DNA from: UBA6614 sp002433235
GTDB taxonomy: Bacteria; Verrucomicrobiota; Verrucomicrobiia; Limisphaerales; UBA1100
Assembly (NCBI GenBank): GCA_002433235.1
Contig: DJHS01000153.1
Location: forward strand, 62,001 to 126,000
Direction: 5' to 3'
DNA: 64,000 nt
Position 1 is the first letter of the stretch. Every line of letters starts with the position of its first letter. Position numbers and translations under genes: made by a program. Below the pieces are notes generated by a model. It ran no database searches and was not told where the DNA came from. It worked only from the letters and a program-made list of their open reading frames with translations. This document shows, piece after piece, positions 51,822 to 61,281 of the stretch.

Positions 51822-53651
51822 ATGATAACCAGACAAACCATCACCTTGTTGATCTTAACTGTGGGGGTATTCCTTTACCTCGCTGCCTTCGAACGGGATC
51901 ACAAACCGCCCCCGCCACCCAGTCTGCCATCTCTTCCCACAGTAGACACCGCCCAAGTGAAAGCCGTGGAATTGCAGCGCGGCCCACAGCTCTTCCGGCT
52001 GGAACGCGGCGCGGATGGCTGGGACATTGTACAACCGTTCAAGTATCCCGCCCAGGAATCCCGCGTCATGGCGCTGATTGAGGCCTTGGCCGCCCTGCGC
52101 CCCAACAACCACATTCCAGACAAAGAATCGGGCAGTGATCTGGCCAAGTTCGGCTTGGATCCAGAACGCATGACTCTCCGACTTGAAGGACTTGCCACCA
52201 ATCATGTCTTTCGCTTGGGCAAACTGACCCCACTTCAGGACAAGCTGTACCTTGCCGCCAGCGAATCACCGGGCATCTACGTTGTGCCGATTGATTTTTT
52301 GCAGACACTGCCGCGCGAAATGGATCACTGGCGCGATCCGCGTCTGGCGCCATTGGGTGTCTCGCGGGCACAGGTGGATCACCTCACACTCACGGATCCC
52401 GCCGGCCCTGTCCTCGAACTCCGGCGAAATATCACCAATGGCACTTGGCGAATTACGCAGCCCGAGCCTTCCAAGCGTGCAGATCCTCTTCGTATCCGGC
52501 AATTTCTGGAAGAATTGCAGGGCTGGACAGCCAAACAATTTATCTCTGCGGAAAGCGCCTCCTCAAAAGAAGACATGGGGCTTCAGCCGCCTGTGCTCAA
52601 GCTACGACTTGGCCACGGAACCAACCGGGTGTTAGCTCTCAACCTTGGAGGCACCCACACAAATCAAACAGGCTTCATTTATGTCCACAACCCCATCCTG
52701 GACACGCTGATGACCGTATCACGAACGAACACCTTGGACCTTTTAAAGCAATCACCGTGGAAACTATTTGGCAACCGCCAAATGATCAACTCTTTTAAAT
52801 CGAATGCCGTTGCCCGTATCGACATCCACACCCCCAGAGAAAAATTTTCCCTAGCGCAAAGCCCCACCGACAACGCGTGGCAAATCGTGAAACCCACAGT
52901 ACAAAATGCAGATGAGGAACTGGTCGGAGATCTCCTTTTTCAGCTGGCCAACCTGCAGGCCCAAAGCCTCGTGAAGGACGTGGTCACAGACTTTGGAGAA
53001 TACGGCTTGGAAGAGCCCTCTACGTCAGTAGTTCTCTGGCAGTTTCCCTCAAATGGATCCGTGACCAACAAGATGATGGCACGCGTAGACTTCGGTCGCG
53101 TCGATCCCGATAACGGCCTGGTTTTTGCCCGGCGCCACGATGAAAATATGGTCTATGCCCTTGATGGGCTCGAATTGCAAACGCTACCGGATCAACACTT
53201 CAGGCTGCGCGACAAACAACCGTGGCAATTTGAAAACACTGAAGTGTCAAAAGTTATCCTAACATTGAAAGGTGATGAACCCGTGGAATTTTCCCGCAAC
53301 GATCTTCGTCGATGGAGCGGCCCCAACGGCCAACTCACAACTCCATCGGAAACAACCATGAACAAAACGCTCGATGCACTGGGAAAATTCCGCGTCGAAC
53401 GATGGCTGGTCCAAGGAGATGACAAATTCAGCGTGCCGACATTCGGCTTTTTGGATACTGCGGAACGAATTGAACTGGAGGTAAAACAATCCGGCCGCTT
53501 GGTCCGCCACAAACTTCACTTAGGAGCCGCCAATCTACAGGGGGACCGATACGCGGCGACAACCGGCCCGGATGGGCAGATGGTGGTTTTTACTTTCCCG
53601 GAAGTTGTTTACGCACAGGTTTTGAAAACCTACGCGCTTCTACCTGACTAA
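51822..53651 (+). CDS. DUF4340-domain protein of the GldG operon
   Basis: 609 residues. An N-terminal TM helix (about 7-22) anchors a large periplasmic region of repeated beta-alpha modules (for example AVELQRGPQLFRLERGADGW), the hallmark of DUF4340. It includes YNVxP-like strands and KYPAQESRVMALIEALAALR. DUF4340 proteins are regularly the last gene in GldFG-type operons of Planctomycetes and Verrucomicrobia. It starts at the base after the GldG stop. Its stop overlaps the convergent atpC by four bases. Confidence 0.88.
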   Translation: MITRQTITLLILTVGVFLYLAAFERDHKPPPPPSLPSLPTVDTAQVKAVELQRGPQLFRLERGADGWDIVQPFKYPAQESRVMALIEALAALRPNNHIPDKESGSDLAKFGLDPERMTLRLEGLATNHVFRLGKLTPLQDKLYLAASESPGIYVVPIDFLQTLPREMDHWRDPRLAPLGVSRAQVDHLTLTDPAGPVLELRRNITNGTWRITQPEPSKRADPLRIRQFLEELQGWTAKQFISAESASSKEDMGLQPPVLKLRLGHGTNRVLALNLGGTHTNQTGFIYVHNPILDTLMTVSRTNTLDLLKQSPWKLFGNRQMINSFKSNAVARIDIHTPREKFSLAQSPTDNAWQIVKPTVQNADEELVGDLLFQLANLQAQSLVKDVVTDFGEYGLEEPSTSVVLWQFPSNGSVTNKMMARVDFGRVDPDNGLVFARRHDENMVYALDGLELQTLPDQHFRLRDKQPWQFENTEVSKVILTLKGDEPVEFSRNDLRRWSGPNGQLTTPSETTMNKTLDALGKFRVERWLVQGDDKFSVPTFGFLDTAERIELEVKQSGRLVRHKLHLGAANLQGDRYAATTGPDGQMVVFTFPEVVYAQVLKTYALLPD

Positions 53652-54061
53652 CTACTGTGGCGCTTGGCCTTTAGCTGCGCCTCTGAGTAGAGAATCGCCG
53701 CCGCCAGAGCCTTGGCTTCGTCCTCGGAAATATCGCCGCCGTCCTCGAGCCGTTGCTGGGCCTTGGCCTTGGCTTCCTCAGCGGCGGCCTCATCGATGTC
53801 CGCGCTGTTGGCGGCGTTGTCGGTGAGGATGGCCACATGGTCGCCGGTGATTTCCGCGAAACCCTCGCCCACGGCTAAAATTTCCTCGGCGCCCGCCTTG
53901 CGCGCAATCAGCTCGCCGGCCTGTACCTTGGTCATCAACGGCTCGTGGTTCGGGTAAATGCCGGCCTCGCCTTCCTGACCGGGCAGGGTCACCATCTCCA
54001 CGTCCTCGGAGTAAATGACGGCCTCCGGGGTGACGATCTCGAGCTTGAGAGTTTCAGCCAT
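53648..54061 (-). CDS. atpC: ATP synthase epsilon subunit
   Basis: 137 residues. The beta-sandwich starts LKLEIVTPEAVIYSEDVEMV, and the typical LPGQEGEAGIYPNHEPL and GEGFAEITGDHVAILTD blocks follow; the C-terminus is the helical hairpin (EEAKAKAQQRLED). The subunit is part of the central stalk and inhibits ATP hydrolysis. Last gene of the atp operon; it follows atpD after 22 bases. Its stop codon shares four bases with the DUF4340 gene stop on the other strand. Confidence 0.97.
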   Translation of the reverse strand: MAETLKLEIVTPEAVIYSEDVEMVTLPGQEGEAGIYPNHEPLMTKVQAGELIARKAGAEEILAVGEGFAEITGDHVAILTDNAANSADIDEAAAEEAKAKAQQRLEDGGDISEDEAKALAAAILYSEAQLKAKRHSS

Positions 54062-54083
54062 GTGCGTTTGTGGCGGTCGTTAC

Positions 54084-55553
54084 CTAGCCTTGGATCTCGT
54101 CGATGCCGCCCTTCATATAGAAGTTCGTCTCGGGCACCTCGTCGTGTTGGCCGTCCAGAATTTCCGCAAAACCCTTCACCGTGTCGGCCACGTCCACCTG
54201 TTTGCCGGGCGTGCCGGTGAACACTTCCGCCACCGAGAACGGCTGCGAGAGGAAGCGTTGAATCTTCCGCGCACGGAACACGGTCTGTTTGTCCTCCGGC
54301 GACAGCTCGTCCATGCCGAGAATCGCGATGATGTCCTGCAATTCCTTGTAGCGCTGCAGCACGGCCTGCACGCCGCGGGCCACGCGGTAATGCTCATCGC
54401 CCACGATGTCCGGCGTCAATGCCAGCGAGGTGGAGGCCAGCGGATCCACCGCCGGGTAAATGCCGAGCTCCGCAATGGAGCGCTCGAGCACGATGGTCGC
54501 GTCCAAGTGAGCAAACGTTGTCGCCGGCGCGGGGTCAGTCAAGTCATCCGCCGGCACGTACACCGCCTGGAAGGAGGTGATGGAACCTTTCTTGGTGGAG
54601 GTGATCCGCTCCTGCAGATCGCCCATCTCCGCGGCCAGTGTCGGCTGGTAACCCACCGCCGAAGGCGTCCGACCGAGCAGCGCGCTCACCTCGGAACCGG
54701 CCTGTGAGAAACGGAAGACGTTGTCAACAAAGAGCAACACGTCCTGCCCCTTCTCATCACGGAAATACTCCGTCACCGCCAGCGCCGAAAGCGCCACGCG
54801 CAAACGCGCACCGGGCGGCTCGTTCATCTGACCGTACACCAGCCCCACCTTGGAGCCGGGTGCCAGCACCGGCAGCCCCTGATCATTGTATTTCGTGTGG
54901 CCGTTGTCATCCTTCTCGGTCTTGATGACGTCCGCCTCGATCATCTCGTTGTAAAGATCGTTGCCCTCACGGGTCCGTTCACCCACGCCGGCGAACATCG
55001 ACACACCGCCGTGGCCCTTGGCGATGTTATTGATGAGCTCCATGATGACCACCGTCTTGCCCACGCCCGCACCGCCAAACGCGCCGACTTTGCCGCCCTT
55101 CAGGAACGGGCAGATGAGATCGATCACCTTGATGCCGGTGGTGAGCACCTCCGGGGTCGGGTTTTGGTCATTCAACGTCGGCGCCGCTCGGTGAATGGGG
55201 TTGTAAATGTCATTGCCGTCGGCGTCCTGATCCGGCTGCACGGGGCCCTGCTCGTCCACGGCGTCGCCGGTCACGTTAAACACCCGGCCCATCACGCCAT
55301 CGCCCACCGGCATGCTGATCGGCTTGCCGGCGTCGGTGATGTCCATGCCGCGCTTGAGGCCTTCCGTGGAGCTCATCGCCACGGCGCGCACCCAGTTGTC
55401 GCCCAGGTGCTGCTGCACCTCGAGCGTCAGCTTGGTGGACTGGCCGCCCACTTCAAACTCCACGGTCAACGCGTTGTAAATGGCGGGCAGTTGCTCGGTG
55501 AATTCCGCATCCACCACGGGGCCAATGATCTGTACAATCTTGCCTTTGTTCAT
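54084..55553 (-). CDS. atpD: ATP synthase beta subunit
   Basis: 489 residues. Walker A GGAGVGKTVVIMELI, the ATP synthase alpha/beta signature PAVDPLASTS and the DELSPEDKQ region (here with the usual Glu and Asp residues) are all present. The N-terminal beta barrel begins MNKGKIVQIIGPVVDAEF. It is the catalytic subunit of F1. It sits between atpG and atpC, as expected, and carries one insertion-like stretch, QDADGNDIYNPIH near residues 130-142, which looks longer than in E. coli. Confidence 0.98.
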   Translation of the reverse strand: MNKGKIVQIIGPVVDAEFTEQLPAIYNALTVEFEVGGQSTKLTLEVQQHLGDNWVRAVAMSSTEGLKRGMDITDAGKPISMPVGDGVMGRVFNVTGDAVDEQGPVQPDQDADGNDIYNPIHRAAPTLNDQNPTPEVLTTGIKVIDLICPFLKGGKVGAFGGAGVGKTVVIMELINNIAKGHGGVSMFAGVGERTREGNDLYNEMIEADVIKTEKDDNGHTKYNDQGLPVLAPGSKVGLVYGQMNEPPGARLRVALSALAVTEYFRDEKGQDVLLFVDNVFRFSQAGSEVSALLGRTPSAVGYQPTLAAEMGDLQERITSTKKGSITSFQAVYVPADDLTDPAPATTFAHLDATIVLERSIAELGIYPAVDPLASTSLALTPDIVGDEHYRVARGVQAVLQRYKELQDIIAILGMDELSPEDKQTVFRARKIQRFLSQPFSVAEVFTGTPGKQVDVADTVKGFAEILDGQHDEVPETNFYMKGGIDEIQG

Positions 55554-55599
55554 GTCGTCAATCTGTCGTCTTTAAATTGTCTTTGTTAAATTAATTGCC

Positions 55600-56484
55600 T
55601 TAATTGCCCAAGGCCATCTGGGCGGTGGTGATTTCCAGCAGCTCATTGGTGATCGCCGCCTGGCGCAGCTTGTTGTACTCCAGCGTCAGGTCCTTGATCA
55701 GCTCGTTGGCGTTGTCCGTGGCGTTCTTCATGGCCACCATCCGGGCGCTGTGTTCGCTGGCGCGGTTCTCCAGCAAAATTTGGTGCACCTGAAAATTCAG
55801 ATAATGCGGCAGCAACTCGCCGAGCACGCCTTCCGCCGATGGCTCAAACAGAAACTCCGTGGTGCCGCCGGGCAGATCGGAGGAGGTTTCCTCCCCTTCC
55901 ACGCCGGCGCTCACGCCCTTGATTTCCGTGATGGGCAGCAGCGTTTGCACCTCGGGCTTTTGCGTGATGGTGTTGATGAAGTTCGTGAACGCGATGTCCA
56001 CGTGGTCCACCTCGCCGTTTTCAAACAGCTCCACCGCCAGCTTGGCCAGTGCGCGCGCTTCGCCGATGGTTGGCGGATCGCCATAGGAAAATTCCGCAGC
56101 CAAATCCCAGCCCGCGCGCGTAGCGTGCTGCGCGCCCTTGCGGCCGGCTGAAAGCACGCGCGTGTTGTCCGTGACAAATTCGTCGGACACCTTGCGCAGC
56201 AGGTTGGTGTTCAGCGCCCCGCACAGGCCCTTGTCCGTGGTCACGAGGATCAAGGCCCGTTTGTCGCCGCCGCGGCTTTCCATGAAGGGATGATCAAAGT
56301 CGCCCGCATGGGTCACCACCTCGGCCAGCACGCGGTTCATCAGATCCGCATACGAACGCCCGGCGAGGGCGGCCTGTTGCGCCTTGGCCATCTTGGCCTG
56401 CGCCACCTTCTCCATCGCCTTGGTGATCTGCGAGGTGTTCTTGACGGACTTAATACGCCGCCGGATGTCGCGTGTGCTGGGCAT
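55600..56484 (-). CDS. atpG: ATP synthase gamma subunit
   Basis: 294 residues. MPSTRDIRRRIKSVKNTSQI is the family start and LITTDKGLCGALNTNL and EHSARMVAMKNATDNANELI are diagnostic. Long N- and C-terminal helices form the rotating shaft between F1 and the c-ring. It lies between atpA and atpD in the usual order, after 3 bases from atpA. Confidence 0.97.
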   Translation of the reverse strand: MPSTRDIRRRIKSVKNTSQITKAMEKVAQAKMAKAQQAALAGRSYADLMNRVLAEVVTHAGDFDHPFMESRGGDKRALILVTTDKGLCGALNTNLLRKVSDEFVTDNTRVLSAGRKGAQHATRAGWDLAAEFSYGDPPTIGEARALAKLAVELFENGEVDHVDIAFTNFINTITQKPEVQTLLPITEIKGVSAGVEGEETSSDLPGGTTEFLFEPSAEGVLGELLPHYLNFQVHQILLENRASEHSARMVAMKNATDNANELIKDLTLEYNKLRQAAITNELLEITTAQMALGN

Positions 56485-56487
56485 CGA

Positions 56488-58017
<1,530 letters not shown>

Positions 58018-58037
58018 TTTTCTCGTTCTTAAAGGGG

Positions 58038-58430
58038 TTAAAATTTCTCGCCCAACCGGGTCAGGCGCGTCCGAACGCTGCCATCAAACACATCATCACC
58101 CAGCCTCACCCGCATGCCGCCGATGAGTTCCGCATTCTGCGCAAACTCCACGGCCACCTCGCTGCCTTTCAGGCGGCTGAGACCGTCGCGCACGGTTTGC
58201 TGCTGCGTATCGTTCAACGCCACCGCACTTTCCACCCGCGCGCTGCGGCTGTTCACATCCAGTTTCACCAGCCGTTGAAATTCCTGCAGCGTGCCGAAAT
58301 AACCGCGCGGCTTTTTCTCAATCAACAACGCCACCACCTGCCGCACGCGATCTTCATCCAGCGCGCCATTCACCTGGCAACTCTGGAAAAGCTGCTTGGC
58401 GTCGCGGCGGGATTGTTTGCTGCCTTTCAT
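58038..58430 (-). CDS. atpH: ATP synthase delta subunit, short form
   Basis: 130 residues, against about 177 in E. coli. The C-terminal part keeps the family pattern (VAVEFAQNAELIGGMRVRLGDDVFDGSVRTRLTRL, split by me as GGMRVRLGDDVFDGSVR and flanks), and the middle strand EVAVEF is present. The N-terminal helical bundle is shortened by roughly 45 residues compared with E. coli; only part of it is recognisable. Delta anchors F1 to the peripheral stalk. The gene is in the right place (between atpF and atpA) and has no other start upstream that would restore the missing piece. Confidence 0.88.
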   Translation of the reverse strand: MKGSKQSRRDAKQLFQSCQVNGALDEDRVRQVVALLIEKKPRGYFGTLQEFQRLVKLDVNSRSARVESAVALNDTQQQTVRDGLSRLKGSEVAVEFAQNAELIGGMRVRLGDDVFDGSVRTRLTRLGEKF

Positions 58431-58456
58431 TCGTAAACCAAAATCCGTAAACCAAA

Positions 58457-59008
58457 TTAAGCGGCCAATTCCTTGTTGGTCTCGTCGATCAGACGTTGTT
58501 GATCCTCATCGGTCAGCACCTTGCCACTCACCTTAATCGTGGTCTCCACCACCAACCGGCCAATCTCCGCCTTCAGCTTATTCATTTCCTCCTGTCGCTC
58601 CGCCCTCGTGGCCTCCTTCGCCTTGGCGATAATGTCCTCGGCTTGCTTCAAAGCCTTCTCCGCCTCTTCCTTCTCCAGCTTGGCGGCGGTTGTCTTGGCG
58701 GCCTCAATGATCTCATTGCGCTTCTCGCCGGCCTCCTTGAGGATGCGATCCTTCTCCGCCTGCGTAGCCTCCAGCTCAGCCTTAATCTTGTCCGCGTTCT
58801 CAATGCCCTCGGCAATCCGCTGCTTGCGATCCTCCAGCACCTTCAACACCGGTGCGTAAGCAAACTTCTTCAACGCCAACGCCACGATCAGAAAGGCGAT
58901 GCACTGGGAAATAAACAGCGGCCAGTTGACGCCGAAGGTCTTAACAATTTGCTCCACCGGCCCTTCGCCCACGGCTGGTGTTGCGGCCAAAATGATCCAA
59001 TTTTCCAT
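58457..59008 (-). CDS. atpF: ATP synthase b subunit
   Basis: 183 residues. One N-terminal TM helix (FISQCIAFLIVALALKKFAY, about residues 32-51) is followed by a long charged coiled coil (KVLEDRKQRIAEGIENADKI and onward), which is the stator. A preceding ~30 residues (MENWIILAATPAVGEG) lengthens the N-terminus. It connects F0 with delta. It precedes atpH and follows atpE in the operon. Confidence 0.95.
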   Translation of the reverse strand: MENWIILAATPAVGEGPVEQIVKTFGVNWPLFISQCIAFLIVALALKKFAYAPVLKVLEDRKQRIAEGIENADKIKAELEATQAEKDRILKEAGEKRNEIIEAAKTTAAKLEKEEAEKALKQAEDIIAKAKEATRAERQEEMNKLKAEIGRLVVETTIKVSGKVLTDEDQQRLIDETNKELAA

Positions 59009-59056
59009 TGTAAAATAGGGTTGCCGGGCAGGCGCACCTGCCCGGCTGGTTAAGCG

Positions 59057-59245
59057 TTACTTCGCGAGGAAGATCGCAATAAACACAATACCTTCAGCCA
59101 GTGCGGCGAAAATGATCGCCTGCGTCCGGATGTCACCGGCAGCGCCGGGATTACGCCCGGTGGCCTCGGCGGCTTTCATGCCCACGAGACCCACGCCAAT
59201 GGCGGACCCCAGTGCGGCCAAGCCAATATGTAGACTGCCTGTCAT
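59057..59245 (-). CDS. atpE: ATP synthase c subunit
   Basis: 62 residues, two TM helices with the glycine-rich GSAIGVGLVG segment, the polar loop RNPGAAGD and the ion-binding Glu in ALAEGIVF. The Gln and Glu-Ser pair expected of a sodium-binding ring is not seen, so protons are the likely ion (inference). An AAAGGA Shine-Dalgarno lies 8 bases ahead of the ATG, and a stop is just upstream in frame, so this start is fixed. Slightly shorter than the usual c subunit. Confidence 0.96.
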   Translation of the reverse strand: MTGSLHIGLAALGSAIGVGLVGMKAAEATGRNPGAAGDIRTQAIIFAALAEGIVFIAIFLAK

Positions 59246-59313
59246 TACTTATCCTTTCGTTTCAGTTGTCCCGGCAGCCCCCACAGACATGCATGGTCCG
59301 GCCACCGAAATTG

Positions 59314-60261
59314 TTAGTGAGCATGCTCCTCGTCGTGATGTTCACACATCAATGCCGTAAACACCGAGGTCAACAGTGCAAACACCAGCGCCTGCACCAG
59401 TCCCACCAAAATTTCCAACAGGTAGAACGGCAACACCGCCAACCAGCCGAAATACACTCCGCCCAGCGCCATCACGGTTTCCAAAATGTTTTCCCCGGCA
59501 AACACGTTGCCATAGAGACGGAACGTGAGCGCCACTGGCCGCACACCTATGGAAACCACCTCGATGAGTCCTACAAAAATGAAAACCGCCACCAGAAACA
59601 AACCGAAAAAACCCGGCCCGTGACCTTTCACGTTGAAAATATGCCCCAAGAACCCACCGGGACCCAACGCCTTCAAACTCCAGTATAGCCACAACACCAT
59701 GAACAGGGCCGCCATTGACAGGGTCATGTTCAAGTCAGCATTGACCCCACGTAGTAGGGGCTCTGAAAGGTGATGCAGATGTCCGTGCGAATCAGGGGTA
59801 CCCCAGCCGATGGTGCCAAGCCCTGGAATCAGTCCAAACCAATTGGTGAAAAGGATGAAGATGAAAATCGTGGCAAAGAACCAAAAGGTTTCCCTAACCA
59901 TATGCTTGCCCACAATGCTCTCGAAGAATCCATAAAGCCCCTCCACCAGATACTCCACAAAGTTTTGCAGCCCTGCGGGAATGATCTTCACGTTTCGGGT
60001 AGCCGCTTGGGCGATGAAAATCAATCCGAGCGCCACGATCCAAGTGACAACCATCGAGTTGCTGACGGCAAGCCAACCTACTTTTGCTGTACTGGGATCA
60101 TGGGGATCAGTCGGCGCATTACCACCAATGCCGTAATACAACAGGGGAGCATGCGACGACAGCCCATGATGTTCCTCCTCAGCGTGCGATTCATCTGCCG
60201 CCAACCCCAGCAGGGTTGACGCTAACAATACAAAAACTGCGGCAATTCGTGCCAAAAACAT
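59314..60261 (-). CDS. atpB: ATP synthase a subunit
   Basis: 315 residues. Signal-like hydrophobic N-terminus, then a His/Glu-rich periplasmic stretch (ESHAEEEHHG), then five or six helices. The essential Arg lies in ALTFRLYGNVFAGENI. WFFATIFIFILFTNWFGLIPG is the other family block. The a subunit forms the half-channels for ions. First gene of the atp operon; the ATG at 60261 is chosen because an upstream ATG at 60318 adds 19 residues not typical for the family. The C-terminus is His/Glu rich (EHHDEEHAH). Confidence 0.96.
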   Translation of the reverse strand: MFLARIAAVFVLLASTLLGLAADESHAEEEHHGLSSHAPLLYYGIGGNAPTDPHDPSTAKVGWLAVSNSMVVTWIVALGLIFIAQAATRNVKIIPAGLQNFVEYLVEGLYGFFESIVGKHMVRETFWFFATIFIFILFTNWFGLIPGLGTIGWGTPDSHGHLHHLSEPLLRGVNADLNMTLSMAALFMVLWLYWSLKALGPGGFLGHIFNVKGHGPGFFGLFLVAVFIFVGLIEVVSIGVRPVALTFRLYGNVFAGENILETVMALGGVYFGWLAVLPFYLLEILVGLVQALVFALLTSVFTALMCEHHDEEHAH

Positions 60262-60329
60262 CGGAATCGGTTTCCTTTTGCCTCGGGGCAAAACGAATTT
60301 GAAGCCACCGGCCAGCAATCGGTGCAGGG

Positions 60330-60357
60330 AAAATAGGAAGTGTGAATTTTTTCACAA
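60330..60357 (-). promoter_or_regulatory. Candidate promoter of the ATP synthase operon
   Basis: On the minus strand TTGTGA (60357-60352) as -35 and TATTTT (60335-60330) as -10 are separated by 16 bases. They sit about 70 bases upstream of atpB. They overlap an inverted repeat at 60341-60356. The match to consensus is moderate. Confidence 0.45.
60341..60356. repeat. Inverted repeat in the atp promoter
   Basis: TGTGAA and TTCACA arms separated by four T. It overlaps the -35 box and spacer of the candidate atp promoter, so it could be an operator, although the promoter itself is unproven. Confidence 0.5.
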
Positions 60358-60396
60358 GACTTTTTTTTGGAATTGTTGAATTTTGTCTTCCACCCT

Positions 60397-60412
60397 GTTT
60401 TTCGCGAAAAAC
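60397..60412. repeat. 16-base perfect palindrome between HDOD gene and atp operon
   Basis: Reads the same on both strands: GTTTTTCGCGAAAAAC. It lies 19 bases after the HDOD stop and about 55 bases upstream of the atp -10. It may be an operator or part of a terminator for the HDOD gene. A run of eight T is at 60361-60368. Confidence 0.55.
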
Positions 60413-60430
60413 GAGGCTGGAACCCAACTC

Positions 60431-61279
60431 TCAAGAGATCAGCCGCACGAGTTCACGCGCCTTGGCGTCCGCCTCATCCAGCATCCTGTCCAGAACCTCC
60501 TCGGCAATGTCGAAATTGACGAGAATTTGCTTTTTGAATTGCCCGCGCCACGCCTCATCATCCTCTTCGGGCACGTTATTCACCAGAAAAACCGGATCGG
60601 GACGAAGATCGCTTTCGGGTTCATTCTGGGCGCTAATGGCGGCCGCGATGTCTTCCGGCAGATCCCATTCATGGCAAACCAACGCGCCGAGCTCCGCATG
60701 GTCCCAGCCAAATTTCATTTTCTCCAGCTCGTGCAGTTGGTGCCCGGAGTTGGCGGAGGCGCGCTTATAAACATCAGCGTATTCCCTTCCCTTGCTTGCG
60801 GCGATGATGGGCACACTGAAATCCTCGAGAAATCCCGCCGTGAAACAGAGACGCGCCTCGGTGGGCTGTGTCAGGTCTGCTAGTTCACGCGCGATCACTG
60901 CCCGGCGCGCGGCCCGCAACCAAAAGGCGCCCATGTCCAAATAGTCAGGAACATTTTTTGGCGTCGCCATTTTTGCTCCCAGCAACATGACGATGCGCTC
61001 CAGCTCGGCGTTACCCAGCATGGTGATGGCATGGCTCAGATCCTTGATCCGCGTACGTGGCGCGTAGGCGGTGGAATTGACCGTGCGCATGACCCGCGAT
61101 GTCAGGTCCGGGTCCAGACTCATCACCTCGGCAATTTCATCCGCGGTCACCCCGGGATCACGCAATCTTTGCAGGACCTCGAAAACCGTCTTGCGAAAAC
61201 GCGGCAGTTCATACTCACCCAGGATTTCCCGCAGACGCTTGTGGGGATCCTTCTTCTTTTTTTTGAAAAAAGAAAACAT
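60431..61279 (-). CDS. HDOD-domain protein
   Basis: 282 residues. A basic N-terminus FSFFKKKKKDPHKRL is followed by an HDOD domain with PRFRKTVFEVLQRLRDP, MSLDPDLTSRVMRTVNSTAYA and DLSHAITMLGNAELERIVML. The His and Asp residues of HD hydrolases are largely missing, as in other HDOD proteins, so a signalling rather than a catalytic role is likely. The C-terminal helices continue (VDEADAKARELVRL-type). It begins two bases after the stop of the pentapeptide channel gene, probably one transcript with it. Confidence 0.88.
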   Translation of the reverse strand: MFSFFKKKKKDPHKRLREILGEYELPRFRKTVFEVLQRLRDPGVTADEIAEVMSLDPDLTSRVMRTVNSTAYAPRTRIKDLSHAITMLGNAELERIVMLLGAKMATPKNVPDYLDMGAFWLRAARRAVIARELADLTQPTEARLCFTAGFLEDFSVPIIAASKGREYADVYKRASANSGHQLHELEKMKFGWDHAELGALVCHEWDLPEDIAAAISAQNEPESDLRPDPVFLVNNVPEEDDEAWRGQFKKQILVNFDIAEEVLDRMLDEADAKARELVRLIS

Positions 61280-61281
61280 AG

